Assembly: GCF_900116195.1 (NCBI RefSeq)
Contig: NZ_FOZW01000013.1
Span: forward strand, 62,001 to 126,000
From: Alloyangia pacifica
Lineage (GTDB): Bacteria > Pseudomonadota > Alphaproteobacteria > Rhodobacterales > Rhodobacteraceae
DNA: 64,000 bases
Direction of reading: 5' to 3'
Shown here piece after piece: positions 9,285 to 17,505 of this stretch (position 1 is its first letter; the number at the start of each line of letters is the position of its first letter). The notes under the pieces are model-generated. The model ran no database searches. It was given only the letters and a program-made list of their open reading frames with translations, and was not told the DNA's origin. A program made the position numbers and the translations under genes.

Positions 9285-9301
9285 TGTGAAAGGCATTCAC
9301 A
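9285..9301. promoter_or_regulatory. Palindromic operator-like site TGTGAA-N5-TTCACA before the DUF2852 gene
   Basis: A perfect 6+6 inverted repeat with a 5-base spacer (TGTGAAAGGCATTCACA), ending 26 bases before ATG 9328. It resembles CRP/FNR-family or TetR-type sites, but its spacing is not the E. coli CRP one (N7 between TGTGA and TCACA instead of N6). It is probably an operator for the DUF2852 gene. Confidence 0.6.
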
Positions 9302-9327
9302 TCACCCGAACCGAAAGGAAACGACCC

Positions 9328-9774
9328 ATGACCGCCGCCTCGCAGCACTACACCCAGCCCGCCAACCCCGGCTGGCTGCGCCGTGCCGAGTTCTGGCTCG
9401 ACCAGCGGGGCAAACCCGCGTGGATCGTCGCCATGATCCTCGGTTTCATCTTCTTCTGGCCGATCGGGCTTGCCCTTCTGGCCTACATGATCTGGAGCAA
9501 ACGCATGTTCGGAAAGTCCTGCCGCAATCGCCACAGCCACCGTCACGCCGCGTTCCAGCAGGGCTTCAACGCCATGCGCCCCAGTGGCAACGTTGCCTTC
9601 GACGCCTACAAGGCCGACACGCTGCGCCGCCTCGAGGACGAGCAGAAGAGCTTCGAGGACTTCCTGCAGCGCCTGCGCGAAGCCCGTGACAAGTCCGAGT
9701 TCGACCAGTTCATGGACGAGCGCGCCCGCAAGGCCCGCGACGAGCGTGAAAAGGGCGAGATCGAAGAGGCCTGA
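9328..9774 (+). CDS. DUF2852 family membrane-anchored protein
   Basis: A 148-residue protein of the DUF2852 family, common in Rhodobacteraceae and without known function. One or two hydrophobic segments lie around residues 32-58 (AWIVAMILGFIFFWPIGLA and following). After them comes a basic, His-rich patch (CRNRHSHRH) and then a long charged, probably coiled-coil C terminus (about 95-148) rich in Glu, Arg and Lys. The start is supported by AAGGAA about nine bases upstream of ATG 9328. Paired palindromes precede the gene, which suggests strong transcriptional control. A hairpin follows at 9793-9819. Confidence 0.88.
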   Translation: MTAASQHYTQPANPGWLRRAEFWLDQRGKPAWIVAMILGFIFFWPIGLALLAYMIWSKRMFGKSCRNRHSHRHAAFQQGFNAMRPSGNVAFDAYKADTLRRLEDEQKSFEDFLQRLREARDKSEFDQFMDERARKARDEREKGEIEEA

Positions 9775-9792
9775 TCGCCACGATCTCCAACC

Positions 9793-9819
9793 AGCCATGG
9801 CCCATGCCGGGCCATGGCT
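9793..9819 (+). terminator. Perfect 11-bp hairpin after the DUF2852 gene
   Basis: AGCCATGGCCC pairs perfectly with GGGCCATGGCT across a 5-base loop, 19 bases after the stop. There is no T-run, so it may stabilise the mRNA end or act as a weak terminator. Confidence 0.55.
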
Positions 9820-9941
9820 CCGCCGCGCCAGAGGACTTTGCCCCGGCTTTGCACTGGACTTTGCCAGCCATCGTCCCCAACTGACCCACTGATCCCATAG
9901 ACCTGCACCCGCCCGAGACGGACAGCCCGAGCGAGAGAGAC

Positions 9942-10394
9942 ATGTACCCCAACGCGACCTATTCCCAGCTTCCCGACCCGGTGCATCAGCGCGCCTTCTA
10001 CGAAAGCGTTGCGCTCAAGCGTGGCATGGCTTGGGTCATCGACACGATGATCGTCGCCGTGCTGGTGTTCATCGCCCTGCTGTTCACCGCCTTCCTGGGG
10101 GTGTTCATCTTCTTTGCCATCTGGCTGGTGGTGAGCTTCGGCTACCGGGTGGCAACGCTGGCCACCGGCTCGGCGACCTGGGGCATGCGCCTCATGGCGA
10201 TCGAGTTCCGCGACTGGCAGGGTCAGCGCTTCGGCCTGCCGCAGGCCTTGCTGCACACTCTTGGCTACACGGTTTCTGTCTCGATAGCGCCGCTGCAGAT
10301 CGTCTCGATCGTCTGCATGCTGGCCACCGAGCGGGGGCAGGGGCTGACCGACCTGGCGCTGGGCACCGTGGCGCTGAACCGCCGCGCCTCGTGA
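9942..10394 (+). CDS. RDD family membrane protein
   Basis: A 150-residue integral membrane protein with the RDD signature: an Arg near the first helix (LKRGMAWVIDTM), an Asp within that helix, and a later Arg-Asp pair (EFRDWQG). About three transmembrane segments are visible (residues 30-55, 58-75 and 105-125). Function in the family is poorly defined; transport or envelope roles have been proposed. The gene stands alone between the hairpin at 9793 and the terminator at 10470. Confidence 0.88.
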   Translation: MYPNATYSQLPDPVHQRAFYESVALKRGMAWVIDTMIVAVLVFIALLFTAFLGVFIFFAIWLVVSFGYRVATLATGSATWGMRLMAIEFRDWQGQRFGLPQALLHTLGYTVSVSIAPLQIVSIVCMLATERGQGLTDLALGTVALNRRAS

Positions 10395-10469
10395 TCCCGC
10401 CGGTGATCCTGCAGGTGGCCCGCCACACGAGCCTGCCGTTTCTCGCCAATGCGGGGGCAACATGACAAG

Positions 10470-10497
10470 AAGGGCCACGGTTCGCCGTGGCCCTTTT
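10470..10497 (+). terminator. Rho-independent terminator with TTCG loop
   Basis: AAGGGCCACGG pairs with CCGTGGCCCTT around a TTCG tetraloop and is followed by a short T-run. It lies 76 bases after the RDD gene stop. Confidence 0.88.
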
Positions 10498-11025
10498 GCG
10501 TTGCCAGCAGACTCGCGGACTGTGAAAGGTTCGGCATGTTCGCGGCGACGGCCCTGGCAAGCTGACACTTCGGCATCACGTCGGCACTCGACCGGGTAGA
10601 CGCAAGCACGACACCAAGCCGATCGCCGGTAATGCGCGACAACTCTGCGCGGCACAGGTCATTGCCAAGCAGGTCAGTAAGCTGCGCGGGATGGTCCGAA
10701 ACATGGCTGGTCGTCGAGGGGCAAGGGGCGGCTGGTCGTCTGAATGGGATGGCAGAGGCGCTTGAAACTACGCCGAAGAACGCGCCGTGATATGTGAGTC
10801 GAAGTTAGCGGACTAGGGTCCCGACGACGGGAACAAGCCTCCCCGACCTCTCGCAGGGCCGCCGCCTTAGAGGTTCACGCGCCACGCCGGCCGCCGAGAC
10901 TTGGGCGATCTTCCGCAATTTCTCGCATATGTTCTGCAAACACGCCCTTGTACGATCGCCTCGGGGTTGGCGACTGCGCGTTTCGTTGTTACGTTTTTCT
11001 TTCAAACAGTCCGGACAGTTCCGAA
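10498..11025. other. Intergenic stretch of ~530 bases without a recognisable gene
   Basis: Between the RDD terminator and the transferase start I find no gene I can name. A short plus-strand frame (ending near 10763) and a minus-strand frame across 10500-10760 both translate into plausible peptides. Neither has a good start, ribosome-binding site or known motif, so this may be a decayed gene or mobile-element remnant. The final ~100 bases become T-rich and presumably hold the promoter of the downstream gene. Confidence 0.4.
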
Positions 11026-11838
11026 ATGCGTCACTCGCTGCCCCTTGCGCCGCAATTCTACGTCACGGCGCCGCAACCCTGCCCGTATCTGCCGGGCCGG
11101 ATGGAGCGGAAGCTTTTCACCGCTCTTCAGGGTGATTACGCGGAGAAGCTCAACGACAGTCTGTCCAAACAGGGCTTCCGCCGGTCGCAAAACGTGCTCT
11201 ACCGGCCGTCCTGTTCGGAATGCTCGGCCTGTCTTTCGGCGCGCATTGACGTGCGGCGCTTCGAACCCTCGAAAAGCCAGCGCCGGTCTCTGAGGCGCAA
11301 CGCGCACCTGCAGCGGAGGGCCTCCAGCCCCTGGGCGACGGAGGACCAGTTCGAGCTGTTCCGCCGCTACCTCGATGCGCGTCACGCCGATGGCGGCATG
11401 GCTGACATGGACATCTTCGAGTTCGCCGCGATGATCGAGGAGACCCCGATCCGCAGCCGCGTGGTGGAATATAGCGACCGCGAGAGCGGTGAACTGGCAG
11501 CGGTCTGCCTGACCGACGTGCTCGATGACGGGCTGTCGATGGTCTATTCCTTCTACGATCCCGAGCTGCCCAAGGCCGGTCTCGGCACCTGGATGATCTT
11601 GGACCACATCGACATCGCGCGTGAGGCGGGGCTGCCCTATGTCTACCTCGGCTACTGGGTGCCCGGCTCGCCGAAGATGGGTTACAAGGCGCAGTTCTCG
11701 GCGCTGGAGATCTATCGCCGCGGCCGCTGGGAGCCGATGCGCAGCGATGATGACTATGCCTCCGAGACCCACCCGCTGAGCACCGACCCCATCGCCGAGC
11801 AGGTGGCGAACATCTCGCTGCCGGACAGCCGGGCCTGA
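11026..11838 (+). CDS. bpt: Arginyl/leucyl-tRNA-protein transferase (Bpt/ATE family)
   Basis: A 270-residue cytosolic N-degron enzyme. The family transfers an amino acid from aminoacyl-tRNA to N-terminal Asp or Glu of proteins, marking them for ClpAP/ClpS degradation. The N-terminal ATE domain has the [13 protein letters not shown] stretch and the conserved [13 protein letters not shown] cysteine cluster. The C-terminal GNAT-like part shows [11 protein letters not shown] and [17 protein letters not shown] start at ATG 11026, since the open frame to 10948 adds 26 residues that do not match the family. Annotation pipelines often call such genes arginyltransferase; characterised bacterial Bpt proteins use leucine. 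Confidence 0.92.
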   Translation: MRHSLPLAPQFYVTAPQPCPYLPGRMERKLFTALQGDYAEKLNDSLSKQGFRRSQNVLYRPSCSECSACLSARIDVRRFEPSKSQRRSLRRNAHLQRRASSPWATEDQFELFRRYLDARHADGGMADMDIFEFAAMIEETPIRSRVVEYSDRESGELAAVCLTDVLDDGLSMVYSFYDPELPKAGLGTWMILDHIDIAREAGLPYVYLGYWVPGSPKMGYKAQFSALEIYRRGRWEPMRSDDDYASETHPLSTDPIAEQVANISLPDSRA

Positions 11839-11886
11839 GCGCAGCGCTGGGCGGGCGGGCCGAGGGTGCCGCGTCCGTTGCAGGGC

Positions 11887-12528
11887 TTAGCCGATCCCTG
11901 CGATCCAGTCCGAAATTGTTCCGGCGGCGCTCGAGAGAGTGTCCTCGTGGTTCAGTCCGCTCACGCGCCGGCGCGGCTTGAGGTCATGATCACCGTCTTC
12001 CAGCCAGTGCAGCGTGATGGCCGGCGACAGCCCGTAGCCGGCCACCTCTTCGCGCGTGCCGAAGGGATCGCGCGTGCCCTGGCATATGAGCGTCGGGGTC
12101 CGCAGCGCGGCGAGATGCTCGGTGCGCAGCTTTTCCGGCTTGCCGGTGGGGTGGAACGGATAGCCGAGGCAGACCAGCCCCGAGATCGCCCCGGCGCTGA
12201 AAAGCTCATCGGCGATCAGGCTCGCGACCCGACCGCCCATGGACTTGCCGCCGATGTAGAGCGGGCCGGGGCACTCCAGCGCATTGATCGCGGCGCGGTA
12301 TTCCTCCTGCAGAACGTCTATCTTGGGTGGCGGGCGCTTCGGGCCGCCGCTGCGCCGTTGTGCCATGTAGGCGAATTCAAACCGCGCCACGCGCAGCCCG
12401 CGCGCCGCCAGCAACTCGGCCATGCGCGCCATGAAAGGGCTGTCCATCGCCGCGCCCGCCCCATGCGCAAGCATGACCGTCGTCCGGTCCGGCCCGTCGC
12501 CGTCGATCAGGAAGTCCAAGCTGCTCAC
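11887..12528 (-). CDS. Small alpha/beta hydrolase (Tex30/KANL3-like)
   Basis: A 213-residue alpha/beta-hydrolase. The nucleophile elbow is GKSMGGR with Ser96, the acid is probably Asp154 (GTRDPFG) and the base His181 (DGDHDL). AHGAGAAMDS near residue 21 provides the oxyanion-hole loop. The family is a dienelactone-hydrolase-like group without a fixed substrate. Its ATG overlaps the stop of the YbaK-like gene (12525-12528), so the two form a minus-strand pair. Confidence 0.88.
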   Translation of the reverse strand: MSSLDFLIDGDGPDRTTVMLAHGAGAAMDSPFMARMAELLAARGLRVARFEFAYMAQRRSGGPKRPPPKIDVLQEEYRAAINALECPGPLYIGGKSMGGRVASLIADELFSAGAISGLVCLGYPFHPTGKPEKLRTEHLAALRTPTLICQGTRDPFGTREEVAGYGLSPAITLHWLEDGDHDLKPRRRVSGLNHEDTLSSAAGTISDWIAGIG

Positions 12529-12992
12529 TCGGTGAACTCCGCGGCCACCGCACCCGTCAGCCCGGGCAGCACGTGGGCGTCGAGCGCGAAGAGATGCCGC
12601 GGCGTGCCCGCCGCCGCCCAGACCCGCGGGAACTCCAGCAGGCGCGGGTCGATCCAGGCACGGATCGGCGACAGGTGCCCGACCGGCGACACGCCCCCGA
12701 TGGCAAAGCCGGTCTGGCCCCGGATCAGCGCCGCATCGGCCTTGCCCAGCGGCTCGCCAGCCAGCGCCGAGGCTTTATCGGCGCAGACCCGGTTGCCGCC
12801 TGCCGTCAGGAACAGCACCGCCTCGCCACTCTCCTCGGCGCGGAAGATGATCGACTTGGCGATCTGGTCGAGCTCGCAGCCCACGGCCTCCGCCGCCTCC
12901 TGTGCGGTACGGGCCTTCTCCACCTCGACGATCTCGACCGGCAGGCCGGCGTCATCCAGCGCGGCGCGCACCCGTTTCAGGCTCTTGCTCAT
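12525..12992 (-). CDS. YbaK/EbsC-type aminoacyl-tRNA deacylase
   Basis: A 155-residue single-domain trans-editing factor that hydrolyses mischarged tRNA (Cys- or Ala-tRNAPro are typical substrates). The catalytic lysine is Lys46 in QIAKSIIFR, and the GGNRVCADKAS and GGVSPVGH loops are conserved. The true start is ATG 12992 (SKSLKRVRAALD), because the upstream extension to 13109 has no family counterpart. Specificity cannot be told from sequence. Confidence 0.88.
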   Translation of the reverse strand: MSKSLKRVRAALDDAGLPVEIVEVEKARTAQEAAEAVGCELDQIAKSIIFRAEESGEAVLFLTAGGNRVCADKASALAGEPLGKADAALIRGQTGFAIGGVSPVGHLSPIRAWIDPRLLEFPRVWAAAGTPRHLFALDAHVLPGLTGAVAAEFTE

Positions 12993-13117
12993 ACTCGTCT
13001 CCCGTCTTGCCGATGGTGTTTCCCGGACCGAGGGATAGCCGCCCATGCGGCGGCGCGGCAAGCCACCGATTTTCACATGGCATTGCACAAAGCCGCCAGT
13101 CGTGGCCATCTGCAGCC

Positions 13118-15895
13118 ATGAGCCTTGCCGATGCGATCACCCGCCTGCCGCGCCCCTTCGAGCCCGCCCTCGGACAGGAGGCGCGCGAGTCCGTGCCCTG
13201 GGCCTCCGGCGCGGTCGCCGATCTGATCGAGGGGACGGGCGGCTCCAGCCCCTATCTCGCGGGACTGATCCGCAAGGAAAGCGGCTGGCTCGAAGGCGCG
13301 GTGGACGCGCCGGAGGAGGCGCTTGAGACCCTCTTCGGCACCTTGCAGAAGATCGAAGGCGATCCCGGCGCGCCGCTGCGCGAGGCCAAGCGCCGGGTGG
13401 CGTTGCTGGTCGGGCTTGCCGATCTTGGCGGTGCCTGGCGGCTGGAGCAGGTCACCGGCGCGCTCACCGATTTCGCCGACCTCGCGACGCAGATCGCCCT
13501 GCGCGACGCCATCGCGCGCGAGGTGAAGCGCGGCAAACTGCCCGGGGCGACCGAAGACGACATCGCCACCGCCGGCGGCATGGTGGTCTTTGCCATGGGC
13601 AAGATGGGCGCGGGGGAGCTGAACTACAGCTCCGACATCGATCTCATCTGTCTCTTCGACGAGACCCGCTTCGACCGTGACGATTTCCACGAGGCGCGCG
13701 CCTCCTTCATCCGCGCGACCAAGCGCATGAGCGCCACGCTCAACGATCTGACCGGCGAGGGCTATGTCTTCCGCACCGACCTGCGGCTGCGCCCCGATCC
13801 CGCCGTCACCCCGGTCTGCATGGCGATGGAGGCCGCCGAGCGCTACTACGAGAGCCTCGGCCGTGCCTGGGAGCGGGCCGCCTGGATCAAGGCGCGGCCC
13901 TGCGCCGGGGATCCCGAGGCGGGCGGGCGGTTCCTTGAATCGCTGCGGCCTTTCGTCTGGCGCAAGCACCTCGATTTTGCCGCGATCAAGGACGCCCACG
14001 ACATGCGCCTGCGTTACCGCGAGGCCAAGGGGCTGTCGGGGCCGATCACCCTGCCGGGGCACAATATGAAGCTGGGCCGCGGCGGCATCCGTGAGATCGA
14101 GTTCTTCACCCAGACCCGCCAGATCATCGCCGGCGGCCGCGACCCGGCGCTGCGGGTGCGCGGCACCGTGCCGGGGCTGCGGGTGCTGGCCGAGACCGGC
14201 TGGGTGCCGGGCGAGGTCACCGAGACGCTGGTCGGCCACTACCGCGCGCACCGCGAGATCGAGCACCGCATCCAGATGGTGCAGGACGCCCAGACCCACG
14301 CGCTGCCGGGCAGCGAGGAGGGCTTCGAACGGCTCGCCGCGCTCTGCGGGCGCGATCTTGGCGAGCTGAAGGGCGACCTGAAGGCGCGGCTCGAAGAGGT
14401 GCACGAGCTGACCGAGGGGTTCTTTGCGCCAGAGAGCCGCGGCGAGCCCGCCGCCGCCTCGCCGCTCGAGGACAGCCCGCTGGTCGCCCGCTGGCCAAGC
14501 TACCCGGCGCTGCGCTCGGGGCGCGCGGTGGAGATCTTCAATCGGTTGCGCCCCGAGATCCTCTGCCGCCTCGGCCGTGCTGCCCGCCCCGAAGAGGCGC
14601 TCTCGGCCTTCGACGGATTCCTCGCGGGTCTGCCGGCGGGGGTGCAGCTCTTTTCGCTCTTCGAGGCCAACCCGCAGCTCGTCGACCTGCTGGTCGACAT
14701 CGTTTCGGTCTCGCCCGAGCTGGCGCTGCACCTGTCGCGCAACGCGCAAGTCTTCGATGCGGTGATCGGCGGCGACTTCTTCGCGCCCTGGCCGGGGGTC
14801 GCGGCACTGACCGCCGATCTGCATCAGCTGCTGGCGCGCGAGGACGACTACGAACGGCAGCTCGACCAGACCCGCCGCTGGCAGCACGAGTGGCACTTCC
14901 GCATCGGCGTGCACCTGCTGCGCGGCATCTCCGAGCCGCAGGAGGCGGGCAAGCACTACGCCGAGCTGGCCGAGGCGACGCTCGCTGCACTGGCACCCGT
15001 CGTGCAAACGGAGTTCGCCCGCAAGCACGGCGATGCGCCGGGCCGCGGCGCGGTGGTGGTGGGTATGGGCAGCCTTGGCGCAGGGCGGCTGCACGCCCAT
15101 TCCGACCTCGATCTCATCGTGATCTACGACGCGGATGGGGCGGAGGCCTCGGAGGGCCGCCGCCCGCTGCCCTCGCGCACCTATTACGCCCGCCTGACGC
15201 AGGCGCTGATCACCGCGATGACCGCGCCGATGGCGGAGGGACGGCTCTACGAAGTTGACATGCGCCTGCGCCCCTCCGGCAACCAGGGACCGGTGGCGAC
15301 CTCGCTGGCCGCCTTCACCGAGTACCAGCGCGAGAACGCCTGGGTCTGGGAGCATCTCGCGCTGACGCGCGCGCGGGTCGTGGCGGGGCCGGCCGAACTG
15401 GCGGCGGAGGTCGAGGCGCGACGGCGCGAGCTGCTGGCCACACCGCGCGACCGGGCCGAGGTGTTGGCGGAGCTGGCGAAGATGCGCGCCCGCATCGCCG
15501 CCGCCAAGGGCTCGGGCGATGCCTGGGACCCGAAGCTGGGGCAGGGGCGCATGCAGGACATCGAGCTGGTGGGCCAGGCGGGCGCGCTGCTCTCGGGACA
15601 GGCACCGCGGCGCACGGCGCGCGGCCTCGCCGCGGCGGCGCAGGAGGGCTGGCTCAGCCGCGCCGATGCCGATCATCTCGCCGCCACCTACCGGCTGTGC
15701 TGGGCGTTGCAGATCGGGGCGCGGCTGATCACCGAGGGCGCACTCGATCCGGACGAGCTGGGCGCGGGGGGCTGCACCTTTCTCACCAGCCTCGCGGGGG
15801 TGGATGGCCCGGATGCGCTGCAGTCAAAACTCGACGAGATGACGGGGCGCGCCGCAGAGATCATCGGTGCGGCCCTGCCGGTTGCCGCCGAATGA
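13118..15895 (+). CDS. glnE: Bifunctional glutamine synthetase adenylyltransferase/deadenylyltransferase
   Basis: A 925-residue enzyme that adenylylates and deadenylylates glutamine synthetase in response to PII, controlling ammonia assimilation. Two nucleotidyltransferase domains are visible. The N-terminal deadenylylase has GKMGAGELNYSSDIDLI (about 161-177) and the C-terminal adenylylase GSLGAGRLHAHSDLDLIV (about 650-668); both keep the paired acidic residues. A helical PII-sensing region lies between them. Length is close to E. coli GlnE (946). The next gene starts within its stop codon. Confidence 0.96.
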   Translation: MSLADAITRLPRPFEPALGQEARESVPWASGAVADLIEGTGGSSPYLAGLIRKESGWLEGAVDAPEEALETLFGTLQKIEGDPGAPLREAKRRVALLVGLADLGGAWRLEQVTGALTDFADLATQIALRDAIAREVKRGKLPGATEDDIATAGGMVVFAMGKMGAGELNYSSDIDLICLFDETRFDRDDFHEARASFIRATKRMSATLNDLTGEGYVFRTDLRLRPDPAVTPVCMAMEAAERYYESLGRAWERAAWIKARPCAGDPEAGGRFLESLRPFVWRKHLDFAAIKDAHDMRLRYREAKGLSGPITLPGHNMKLGRGGIREIEFFTQTRQIIAGGRDPALRVRGTVPGLRVLAETGWVPGEVTETLVGHYRAHREIEHRIQMVQDAQTHALPGSEEGFERLAALCGRDLGELKGDLKARLEEVHELTEGFFAPESRGEPAAASPLEDSPLVARWPSYPALRSGRAVEIFNRLRPEILCRLGRAARPEEALSAFDGFLAGLPAGVQLFSLFEANPQLVDLLVDIVSVSPELALHLSRNAQVFDAVIGGDFFAPWPGVAALTADLHQLLAREDDYERQLDQTRRWQHEWHFRIGVHLLRGISEPQEAGKHYAELAEATLAALAPVVQTEFARKHGDAPGRGAVVVGMGSLGAGRLHAHSDLDLIVIYDADGAEASEGRRPLPSRTYYARLTQALITAMTAPMAEGRLYEVDMRLRPSGNQGPVATSLAAFTEYQRENAWVWEHLALTRARVVAGPAELAAEVEARRRELLATPRDRAEVLAELAKMRARIAAAKGSGDAWDPKLGQGRMQDIELVGQAGALLSGQAPRRTARGLAAAAQEGWLSRADADHLAATYRLCWALQIGARLITEGALDPDELGAGGCTFLTSLAGVDGPDALQSKLDEMTGRAAEIIGAALPVAAE

Positions 15896-16149
15896 AGGGC
15901 GATGCGCTCGATCCCAAGGCGCTGATCGCCGAGGCCTATCGCATCGAGGGCATCAGCCTCGAGGAGTGCCGGTCGATCTTTCTCGACTGGGCCCTATCGC
16001 TGCCCGAAGGCACGGATGAGCAGGCTGCGCTGGCGGCGCTGCTGGCGCGCCATGGCGTTTCGGGGCATCCGATGACGCGGGTTATGTCCGACGGGCGGTC
16101 ACCCGCCGCGCCGCGCCGCCGCGGTGGCCGCGCCGCACGCCGGAACTGA
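15892..16149 (+). CDS. Small hypothetical protein coupled to glnE
   Basis: An 85-residue protein whose ATG overlaps the glnE TGA (ATGA), so it is translated with glnE. The first ~60 residues look helical and acidic (LIAEAYRIEGISLEECRSIFLDWALSL would pack as two helices). The last ~20 are Arg- and Pro-rich, possibly nucleic-acid binding. I recognise no domain. Coding is supported by the overlap and by normal codon use, and a role near nitrogen control is only a contextual guess. Confidence 0.72.
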   Translation: MKGDALDPKALIAEAYRIEGISLEECRSIFLDWALSLPEGTDEQAALAALLARHGVSGHPMTRVMSDGRSPAAPRRRGGRAARRN

Positions 16150-16381
16150 CCGCGATACGAAGACCCGCGCCCGACAGCTGCGCCAGCGCCGTGCCCCGAG
16201 GCAGGGCCGGTTGAGCGGGCCTGACACCTCCTGTGAGGATTGCGCATCGCGGCCCGTTGCCTGACGGCGACACGCAATAGCTTAATTTTTCGTGGACACA
16301 CGTGAGGGAATTTGACCTTATGTGGCCAAAAAAAAACGTTCCTTTACTGACACATCGATTGATCCAACAAGGGAAATAGCC

Positions 16382-17443
16382 ATGAAGTATCCGTTGCTCG
16401 CATCGCTTGTCGCGACAACCGCCCTCACCGCGCAGATGGCCTCGGCCGACACCCTGCGGCTGCTGACCTGGGGTGGCTACGCGCCGGAAGAGGTCATCGC
16501 GAAGTTCGAGGAGGAGACCGGCCACACCGTCGAGGTGACCACCTCCAACAACGAGGAAATGATCGCCAAGCTGCGCGCCACCAACGGCGGCGGCTTCGAT
16601 CTGGCGCAGCCGAGCCAGGACCGGATCACCAGCGCGCAGGAAGAGTTCGGCATCTACAAGCCGATCGACATGTCCCGCGTCGAGAGCGATCTCTTCATCC
16701 CGTCCATGCTGAGCGCGACCGCGAAGAACACCACATTCGACGGCGAGGTCTACGGGCTGCCGCATGTGTGGGGCACCAGCGGACTGGTGGTGAACACCGC
16801 CGAGGCCCCGGAGGTCACCGACTATACCGACCTCTGCAGTGACGCGGTGGCGGGCAAGGTCTCCTACCGCCTCAAGCGTCCCACGCTGATCGGTTTCGCC
16901 TATTCCATGGGGCTCGACCCGTTTGCCGCCTATGGCGACACCGAGGCCTATCAGGGCATTCTCGATCAGGTCGAAGAGGCGCTGACCGCCTGCAAGCCCA
17001 ACGTAAAGACTTATTGGGACGGCGGCGACGAGATCAAGAACCTGCTGCGTTCGGGCGAGGTGACCGCGGCCATGGCCTGGGATACCGGCGGCTGGCAGCT
17101 GAACGCCGACAACGCCGACATTACCTTCGTCGCGCCGGAGGCCGGGGCGCTTGGCTGGATCGACACCTTTGCACTGCCCGCACGCGGCCGCGCGGATGAT
17201 GCCGCCTACGCCTGGATCAACTTCGTGATGCGCCCGGAGATCGCGGCGATGATCACCAACACCGCAGGCAACTTCACCGCGGCGGTGGACGGTGACGGCG
17301 GCGTAGATGCCGAGCTCAAGGCCCGCTACCAGGCCAGCTTCGATCAGGCCGCCATCGACAATATCAAGTGGTATCCCCCGGTCCCCGCCGGCCTCGAGGC
17401 GCTCGAAGGCGAGACCCTCGACCGTATCAACGCGGCGAACTGA
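16382..17443 (+). CDS. Periplasmic polyamine-type solute-binding protein (PotD/PotF-like)
   Basis: A 353-residue binding protein with an N-terminal Sec signal peptide (cleavage near residue 21, after MASA). The mature protein begins LRLLTWGGYAP, the classic first strand of spermidine/putrescine-binding proteins. VWGTSGLVVN and WYPPVPAGLEAL, also typical, appear later. I start at ATG 16382, with GGGAAATAGCC just before it. It is first in a binding protein-ATPase-permease-permease operon. The hairpin after it should raise its expression over the downstream genes. Substrate is probably a polyamine or related cation. Confidence 0.9.
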   Translation: MKYPLLASLVATTALTAQMASADTLRLLTWGGYAPEEVIAKFEEETGHTVEVTTSNNEEMIAKLRATNGGGFDLAQPSQDRITSAQEEFGIYKPIDMSRVESDLFIPSMLSATAKNTTFDGEVYGLPHVWGTSGLVVNTAEAPEVTDYTDLCSDAVAGKVSYRLKRPTLIGFAYSMGLDPFAAYGDTEAYQGILDQVEEALTACKPNVKTYWDGGDEIKNLLRSGEVTAAMAWDTGGWQLNADNADITFVAPEAGALGWIDTFALPARGRADDAAYAWINFVMRPEIAAMITNTAGNFTAAVDGDGGVDAELKARYQASFDQAAIDNIKWYPPVPAGLEALEGETLDRINAAN

Positions 17444-17462
17444 GCCTGTGAGTGGAACTTGG

Positions 17463-17488
17463 AAGGGCACCTGCGGGTGCCCTTTCTT
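17463..17488 (+). terminator. Intra-operon hairpin between binding protein and ATPase genes
   Basis: AAGGGCACC pairs with GGTGCCCTT around a TGCG loop, followed by TCTT. It lies in the 62-base gap before the GTG start at 17506 and probably acts as partial terminator or mRNA stabiliser. Confidence 0.75.
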
Positions 17489-17505
17489 GCCTGAAAGGTT
17501 GACCC

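Noticed and set aside
10529-10541. GTTC-GGCAT-GTTC resembling an SOS box
   Set aside because: The spacer is 5 bases, not the 7 required for the alphaproteobacterial LexA box, and no damage gene follows.
10265-10642. 125-codon minus-strand open frame
   Set aside because: Half of it lies antisense to the RDD gene and terminator. No start signal or motif supports it.
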